This document shows positions 60,501 to 64,000 of a DNA stretch of 64,000 bases, piece by piece (the stretch's first letter is position 1; each line of letters opens with the position of its first letter). The position numbers were made by a program, and so were the translations under genes. The stretch is from Plazaster borealis (Eukaryota > Echinodermata > Asteroidea > Forcipulatida > Labidiasteridae), in contig CM037473.1 of assembly GCA_021014325.1 (NCBI GenBank), forward strand, positions 1,998,501-2,062,500, in the 5' to 3' direction. The notes below the pieces were generated by a model that was not told the origin of the DNA, searched no databases, and saw only the letters and a list, made by a program, of their open reading frames with translations.

Positions 60501-63251
60501 AAAATAAATAAATGGGGTCAGGGGTTTTGTAGGGTCGGACAGGGACGATTAACAATTTGTTTTTGTATGTGGCCTAAAAGAAATCACCAATTTTCACCAT
60601 GCAAAGCCACATAACAGAGATCAAGACTGTCAATGAATGGAATACATACAAAGTAGAGTCTGTTTAGAGAAGTCAAGGTGCTAGACTTACCGACAAAACT
60701 TTGACTGATGGCGATGCCAACTAGTGATGCCGTTTGTGGAACACAGACTAAGTAACAGCTGTCCTGGGCTGCCTCAAACTCATTGCGGAATCTAGTCTGT
60801 GAAAGAACAAAATATAAATAACAACAATGAAATATTTTTGTCAAATAGTGCTACCTTTTTCCAGCCAAATTACATAGACTTCAAACTTTGAAAAAGTGAA
60901 CTTTGATATTCTCTATTTATTCTACAGTAATTCTATCCTCAGGTGTGATGCTGGTGCGGAGACCACAAGAGAGCTGTCTGCCCTGCATTGAGATTAGAGA
61001 AGATTGGAGTTGCCATAGGATGTCCCGCCTGCGGGAGACATCATAATAATAGTTTACACATTATTTTGCCTGCAAAGTGAATCTGACATCCTTGTTGACT
61101 CGAATGAGATTCTTTCAAGGTTGAATTGATGGTTTTTATTTGTTGGCTGTCACCCCTGTAATTTTCAATGGTTGTATTTTACTCTGTCACTGTGTAATTT
61201 GTCCCGTTTTCTTTTTATAGTACCGGTTTCTGTACATATGTTTATATATTTTTGCTTCTTTCTTTTTTTCTAAATATCTCTTTGTGTTTTCATTGTTAAA
61301 TGCACACTGGAAAACAATGTTTATGTTATTTTTAACGTGACGTTTTTAATAAATTGAATTGAATTGATTTAATTGAATCATGGAAGAATATTGTTTTTAA
61401 AGTTGTTTTTTTAATGATTTTCCCAACAAGGGAAACTTGGCAATGCTCCCAAACTCCAAGCTGGCATCCAGCCAATCTCTCTCATATACAAACATTAGTT
61501 TGTCGTCTATGGATGATTATGAATCACACAATTCAACAAATTGTGATTCAGTAACTTAAACTAGACGACAATACTTATTCTAGTCACTGTGAAATCAGAG
61601 GTTAGCTTTGCTGGATTCGAACCCACAACCTTGCGTTGGCAAGTTCTGCAGTCTAACCGCTTGACCACACAGTGATTCCCTCCATGGTTGAATGACTTGA
61701 TCCGAGGAGAAATCAACTTTGCAAGTTTTTTCTTTTGTTGATAACATTCAATTCCTCTATGATTATGATTCAATTGTCCACGCAAAGTTGGTTGTTGACA
61801 ACTTTAAGTTAACAAGTCACATATTTCCTTTTTTTTAAACAGCCACAGCATATGTATTTATCTCAAGTCGGCCTAGAGCTTTCATTTGCCAATTAACAAA
61901 CAGCCATTAACAATATTTTTCCTTAAAAACTACCCTCTCATTTTCCCAGCATATCCTCCCGTGTCCGGTTTTCGATGTACTATGCCTTTTTCTTTGAATT
62001 GAAAAAAAATAATGATGCCATATATCAACTGATGCCCTAATTACCTTCCTTTGTTTATAAGAAGTATGTAAAAATATATTAAAACTTGATAGACATTGAA
62101 ACTTTCACACCACGCACCGATCTTCGATGACTTCAATAGCGTCCCCGTGTTTTGAGTTTGACCTGTTTTTGAGGCAAACAAGAAAGTATGGTGTCCTGGT
62201 GAAGCCGTACGCAGAAGAAACATCTGCAGTGACTTAAAGTGTTCTGTGAGACGTTGTGTATGACTCTATAGCCAGCAGTTGTCTTCATTTTATTCAAAAT
62301 ATTTTTTATTTAATTTTAAAAATTACGATGATAATTTGCCAAAAAAAAAAAAAAAAAAAAGTGTCAATAAGTCTTGGCTTTCAAATCTGATTTTTAAAAG
62401 TTTTGAATCTTTTATGTTTCTTAACATTAATAATAAAGCATATCAATAAACAGAGATATTTGAATCACCAAGCCAATGATTAAATATTAAAGTTATTAAT
62501 AATAAATGATATGAGGGTTTAAAAAAAAAATTCTCCAGACTGTTAGAAAATGATATAAGGCACATGGCTCCTTTAAGCCTCTGTATTTTTTTCCCCAGAA
62601 TGCTCAGCAGAATTTTAAGTCACACGATTTTATCGTCGTGAATTGTGAATTGAAAAATTGTTCGATGAAACTTTTTCGGCGGGCAATTTTTTTTTATGGC
62701 CCCGACAGTATGACATATTTTTGTACCTTGTAGAAATGCCTAAAATACCACAAATTTTTGCAATACAAGTGCAACTTGCCAGTGGAGCCTCACATAATTC
62801 TAAGTTTTGGTCAAAGGAGAGGAGACTCTTTGCTTGGCAAGTCAAACCACAAAAATTGTATCTAGGGACTGTTTACATCGCGCGCAGAGAGGTAAAAGAT
62901 TTGCATCGATTTCAGGGACGCCCTGAAAACAGGACCTCCTACGGTACACACTATCCTAAACTAGCGCGCTTCCGAAACTGACTCACCATCCATCATCACA
63001 CACAACCACAACACTACATACCATGCATACAGTCAACACAAATGACACAGCACCTTTATTATTTACATATTCATTGGACGGTTTTTGATCAAAGTAAAAC
63101 AGGATCGCACAAAATATTGACACCAAATTAATTCTGAGTTTTCTAATATTCAAGCTATTTTGACAAATCTATCAACCAAACAACACTTTTGAAGAAATAC
63201 CTGTAAACATTTGTACAGCGGATTGAACTCCAAATCGTCAACATCTGCCAT
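45520..63251 (-). CDS. VARP/ANKRD27-like VPS9-domain protein without ankyrin repeats (17 exons, 513 aa)
   Basis: Exons in coding order: 63201-63251, 60691-60796, 58415-58451, 57372-57501, 56683-56739, 55728-55789, 54828-54984, 54499-54519, 53785-53864, 52377-52536, 51726-51797, 51013-51111, 49695-49792, 48755-48848, 47166-47328, 46171-46264 and 45520-45580. All are GT-AG with matching phases, 1542 bases in total. Residues 1-150 (start MADVDDLEFNPLYKCLQ; later FKMLIIERPLEGAM) resemble the VARP N-terminus. About 255-400 is a VPS9 domain: VVELARLDGINNPHEKLLCL, CLTSDELIPL (Asp338), ASNLYYMEHFHW and LGYTLVSFKAAVEYM (Tyr378). Asp338 and Tyr378 occupy the positions of the catalytic Asp and the Tyr of Rabex-5-type GEFs. 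VPS9 domains exchange GDP for GTP on Rab5-family GTPases (Rab21 for VARP) at endosomes. The last 105 residues are low-complexity and end LSALQNDVLDSAYGKLD before a TGA, with no ankyrin repeats. It may be a VARP paralogue or a short isoform; the family call is from remembered motifs. Confidence 0.82.
45645..45950 (+). repeat. tRNA-derived SINE, related to family C
   Basis: The tRNA-like head AGTCATGCCCAAGCGGTCTA, B-box-like GGTTTGAATCAGG, and a body with TGTGTCCTTGAGCAAGATGC. The later part (GCCGTCGGAGCGCCACGGCA) differs from the other copies, so this is a separate subfamily. It lies in the last intron of the VPS9 gene. Confidence 0.6.
46312..46673 (-). mobile_element. TTAA MITE family A, complete copy, reverse
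   Basis: TTAAAGGCACTAAACACGTT to CAAACGTATACGATACCTTT plus AA, with TTAA at both edges. It begins 48 bases upstream (in the coding sense) of VPS9 exon 16. Confidence 0.88.
47407..48123. mobile_element. TIR element, family H copy 2 (about 715 bp)
   Basis: ATAGACTGTGCAAGTCTCGT at the left and CGAGACTTGCACAGTCTATA at the right are near-perfect inverted ends. The interior is shared in reverse with 43912-44490. No transposase frame. It lies in the intron between exons 14 and 15 of the VPS9 gene. Confidence 0.85.
49320..49480. mobile_element. MITE family B, degraded copy
   Basis: CTTGCTTAGCAGAAATGGGT, TACCAGCCAAATTACCATGG and TTGATAAGCAATATT belong to the family interior. The ends are worn. Confidence 0.45.
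49845..49915. repeat. Element end with hammerhead-like core, palindromic variant
   Basis: TAATGGCCTCAGTGTTTTGA at the left and CGTTGAGGCCATTAATTG at the right bracket GACCCTAGCAGGGGTCGAAG. It pairs the usual GGCCATTAA end with a mirrored copy. Confidence 0.5.
49958..49984. repeat. AAC microsatellite
   Basis: About eight units of AAC. Confidence 0.9.
50197..50579 (-). mobile_element. TTAA MITE family A, subfamily with altered interior
   Basis: TTAAAGACACTGGACACCTT to CAATAGTGTCCACTGCCTTT plus AA. The central palindrome is replaced by GATTTCAAGACCTAAAAATC and GAGGTCTCGAAATCAAATTC, a different hairpin. Confidence 0.8.
51050..51365. repeat. Tandem duplication of about 156 bp covering the 5' part of VPS9 exon 12
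   Basis: 51050-51205 and 51210-51365 are the same sequence, period 160, with three substitutions seen by eye (51090/51250, 51100/51260, 51196/51356). Each unit has the CATCCTAATGGG acceptor region and the first 61 or so bases of the exon, followed by the intron and the start of a repeat (TTCTTATATAGCGCTTTATC). Only the unit at lower coordinates continues into the rest of the exon and its donor. Confidence 0.92.
51366..51645 (-). repeat. tRNA-derived SINE family C, reverse, head truncated
   Basis: On the minus strand the body has TTCGAATGGGACGTAAAGCC and AAAAGAACCCTTTACACTTA, then TTGGTGCTATGTAAAGGAAT. The tRNA head is lost at about 51645. Confidence 0.65.
52930..53135 (+). mobile_element. 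Probable LINE 3' untranslated end
   Basis: A T-rich stretch ends AATATGCGCGGTATAAGTAA and an ATT tail, the same style of ending as the GGCGCTACATAATT...ATT tail at 56995-57040. No coding sequence is kept. Confidence 0.4.
53525..53700 (-). mobile_element. Retroposon 3' end with ATTG tail
   Basis: GATTGATTGATTGATTGATT is followed by TGGTTTATTGCTATCTATAT and TTGCCTTGGCTCTCGTGCTT. A similar unit (AGGTTTATTGCTATTTATAG, TTGCCAACGCTTCCATGCTT) is at 55253-55310. Both look like LINE tails on the minus strand. Confidence 0.5.
53887..54300 (-). repeat. Dispersed repeat family I, reverse copy
   Basis: The complement contains CAGGGCTTGTTGCTCAAAA and CGGACTTGTCCAGTCATGAG, followed by GGCCTGACACC. It matches 26735-27095 in reverse. 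Confidence 0.6.
55027..55135 (+). repeat. Element end with hammerhead-like core, copy 5 (5' truncated)
   Basis: ACTCTGCTAGGGTCAAAACG then TCAGGCCATTAACTATTTTT, with the downstream AAGCAGTTTGCAACAGCTAA matching copy 2. It lies in the VPS9 intron between exons 6 and 7. Confidence 0.55.
56860..57060 (+). mobile_element. LINE 3'-end fragment
   Basis: Plus-strand frames give LQNVSQDLTVL-like and FKMCLKTYLF-like remnants after a shift, then GGCGCTACATAATTCCAGTA and an ATT tail. Short and degenerate. Confidence 0.45.
57075..57335 (+). repeat. tRNA-derived SINE family C, 3' half
   Basis: AATGCACGTAAAAGAACCCA, GAGAAGGGGTTCGCCCCGGT and AGCGCTATATAAGAACTGTG, followed by (ATT)n. This preserves the 3' tail of the family. 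Confidence 0.75.
57575..57660 (+). repeat. Single end of the gap-flanking hairpin element
   Basis: TTTACCCAGTCAGTTTCACT, TGTGGTTGATCACTTGATAT and TTGAAATAAAATGATTGCAT match the right arm and continuation at 14940-14998. Confidence 0.65.
57665..58014 (+). mobile_element. TTAA MITE family A, complete copy
   Basis: TTAAAGGCACTGTACACGTT to AACAAACGTGTCCAATGCCT. The interior hairpin is GACTTCTGGCCAGAAGTC, another variant of the central palindrome. Confidence 0.85.
58075..58265 (+). repeat. tRNA-like SINE family D, copy
   Basis: TTACAGGTTGAATGGCTTCT, AGCTCAGTTGGTAGAGCC and AATCTGGAGGCGTCAGG, then TCTTTGTTCAACCCAAAATT. The tRNA-like unit has small insertions, so it is not functional. Confidence 0.6.
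59650..60250. repeat. Relative of the 1-845 element interior
   Basis: ACTTGCGAATTGCATTTTAG, GTTATCACAGTGTCTGTTTA, CGCCGCATCCCAC and CGGAACCAGTCTCTAC parallel 230-360. This segment is unusually GC- and CpG-rich for the intron it lies in (GACGGCGCGCGCTG at 59769-59782). Confidence 0.45.
60797..63200. other. VPS9 gene intron 1 (2.4 kb)
   Basis: Contains a probable LINE 3' tail with AATTG units (60955-61378), a tRNA-like block on the minus strand (about 61605-61680, with GGTTCGAATCCAGC), a poly-A tract (62340-62359) and a plus-strand open frame at 62658-62981 without recognisable domains. Confidence 0.5.
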
Positions 63252-63960
63252 TTTGATGTGTGTGACCTTTGAAGGTCACCGCCGTCCAATCAAATACCTT
63301 AGAATCGCCACAGCACATATGACCCGGAAACGCTTTGTAGGAATCCTTTCGACTGAGTCGTGAATGGCGCCTGCGGAGTGCTCATGAAAAACAAAGTAAT
63401 TTAACGAGTTTAATTGTGATTTGTAGCTATTAAATTACTTTATTGTGGTATATTATATATTTTTAAGCTAGGTGGGGTTTATTTTCTTTGTAGGGAGTAC
63501 TTAAACACCTCGAATTGAGCACGAGAAAATAGTGAGAAATGTTGTCTTTTTGAGATTATGATCGTTTGATCAACATGATCAATACAAAATTGTGACCTGG
63601 GTATCTGCTTTTTACCTGCGATTCCATTGAATTTAGGTGATGGTGCACTGGTGGTACGGGTGGTTAAAAAGGAGTGAACGAGGTGTGGCAGGGTGGGGTT
63701 TTATGGGATGGATAGCTAGTGTAGTTGTGGGTTAATATTGTTATCTGAACAAAGCCTATTTGCCTGTTGGATAAATAATCAATAAGTTAGGTTGACATGG
63801 TTGATTAGCCATTTTGGTATTCTTGACTGCCCAACCCCCTTTTCCCCAACATTCCATGATTTTCACTCCAGACATTGTGCCCAATTTCTACAAATTATTC
63901 TGCTAATTGAATAATTATCTTTCCTTTCTTTTTCTCATTTTCTTCTCTTCACAGTCCAGC
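63252..63960. promoter_or_regulatory. Probable bidirectional promoter between divergent genes
   Basis: The minus-strand VPS9 gene starts at 63251. A plus-strand gene has its first coding exon after an acceptor at 63954. The stretch at 63260-63380 is the least AT-rich part (CACCGCCGTCCAATCAAA with a CCAAT, GACCCGGAAACGC, ATGGCGCCTGCGGAG) and probably holds both start sites and the non-coding first exon of the plus gene. No TATA box is evident. Confidence 0.5.
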
Positions 63961-64000
63961 ATGTCGGGCAAACGAAATGCGAGTGAGATTTCGTCCTCGC
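63961..64000 (+). CDS. First coding exon of an unidentified gene (cut by window end)
   Basis: The acceptor TTCTCTTCACAG ends at 63954, followed by TCCAGC and an ATG with a good context. The frame reads MSGKRNASEISSS and runs out of the window. This is too short to identify. Confidence 0.55.
   Translation, partial: MSGKRNASEISSS

Noticed and set aside
61605..61680. tRNA-Ser/Leu-like block on the minus strand with a perfect B box.
   Set aside because: The acceptor stem does not close cleanly and the window is full of tRNA-derived retroposons. An intact tRNA cannot be supported.
62658..62981. 107-codon plus-strand frame upstream of the VPS9 start.
   Set aside because: No recognisable domain. 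It lies in intron 1 of a confident gene and its composition is unremarkable. Kept only as a note.

Overview
This is nuclear DNA of a metazoan, most likely an echinoderm. It is AT-rich, has GT-AG introns, and is crowded with SINEs, MITEs and retroelement debris. The best taxonomic clue is a canonical histone H4 with Cys at mature position 73, a residue I recall from sea-urchin H4 where most animals have Thr. There is one assembly gap (15001-15500). No bacterial, viral or CRISPR-type system is present.

Layout, left to right. (1) The minus strand at 1944-3917 holds the first two coding exons of a secreted transcobalamin-like protein. Its 3' part is not visible. (2) The minus strand at 9594-14119 holds the C-lobe half of a KSR (kinase suppressor of Ras) pseudokinase in six exons. 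About 4.7 kb of AT-rich DNA downstream could be a long 3' UTR. (3) The gap at 15001-15500 is followed at once by a histone-type 3' stem-loop and downstream element, so a replication-dependent histone gene is probably hidden in the Ns. (4) A divergent H3 (minus) / H4 (plus) pair lies at 18876-20712 with TATA boxes, CCAAT boxes, stem-loops and histone downstream elements. (5) A small two-exon type I membrane protein (86 aa) is on the minus strand at 22005-23257. (6) NSRP1, a splicing regulator of nuclear speckles, is on the plus strand at 24091-38806: seven exons, 411 aa. Its fourth intron contains a 1.1-kb open exon with an acceptor, a Myb/SANT-like domain and a poly(A) signal. It would splice in frame to NSRP1 exon 4. 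(7) A decayed Ty3/gypsy-type element with a LINE fragment inside it lies at 39282-41580. (8) The minus strand at 45520-63251 holds a 17-exon gene that reconstructs in frame to 513 aa. It resembles the N-terminus plus VPS9 domain of VARP/ANKRD27 but has no ankyrin repeats. (9) The first coding exon of an unidentified plus-strand gene starts at 63961, head-to-head with gene 8.

The genes are unrelated housekeeping or signalling units: MAPK scaffold, chromatin, splicing and Rab GEF. The intervening DNA is explained mainly by several repeat families: a TTAA-flanked MITE of about 370 bp (8 copies), a MITE bounded by GGGCCC, tRNA-derived SINEs, a MITE of about 155 bp, a TIR element of about 575-720 bp, LINE 3' ends, and short elements carrying a hammerhead-like core.

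I found no convincing wholly novel multi-gene system. The most interesting items are the in-frame Myb/SANT alternative terminal exon inside NSRP1, the ankyrin-less VARP-like protein with a 21-nt microexon and a neighbouring partial exon duplication, the KSR with DFA in place of DFG, and the hidden histone gene at the gap.
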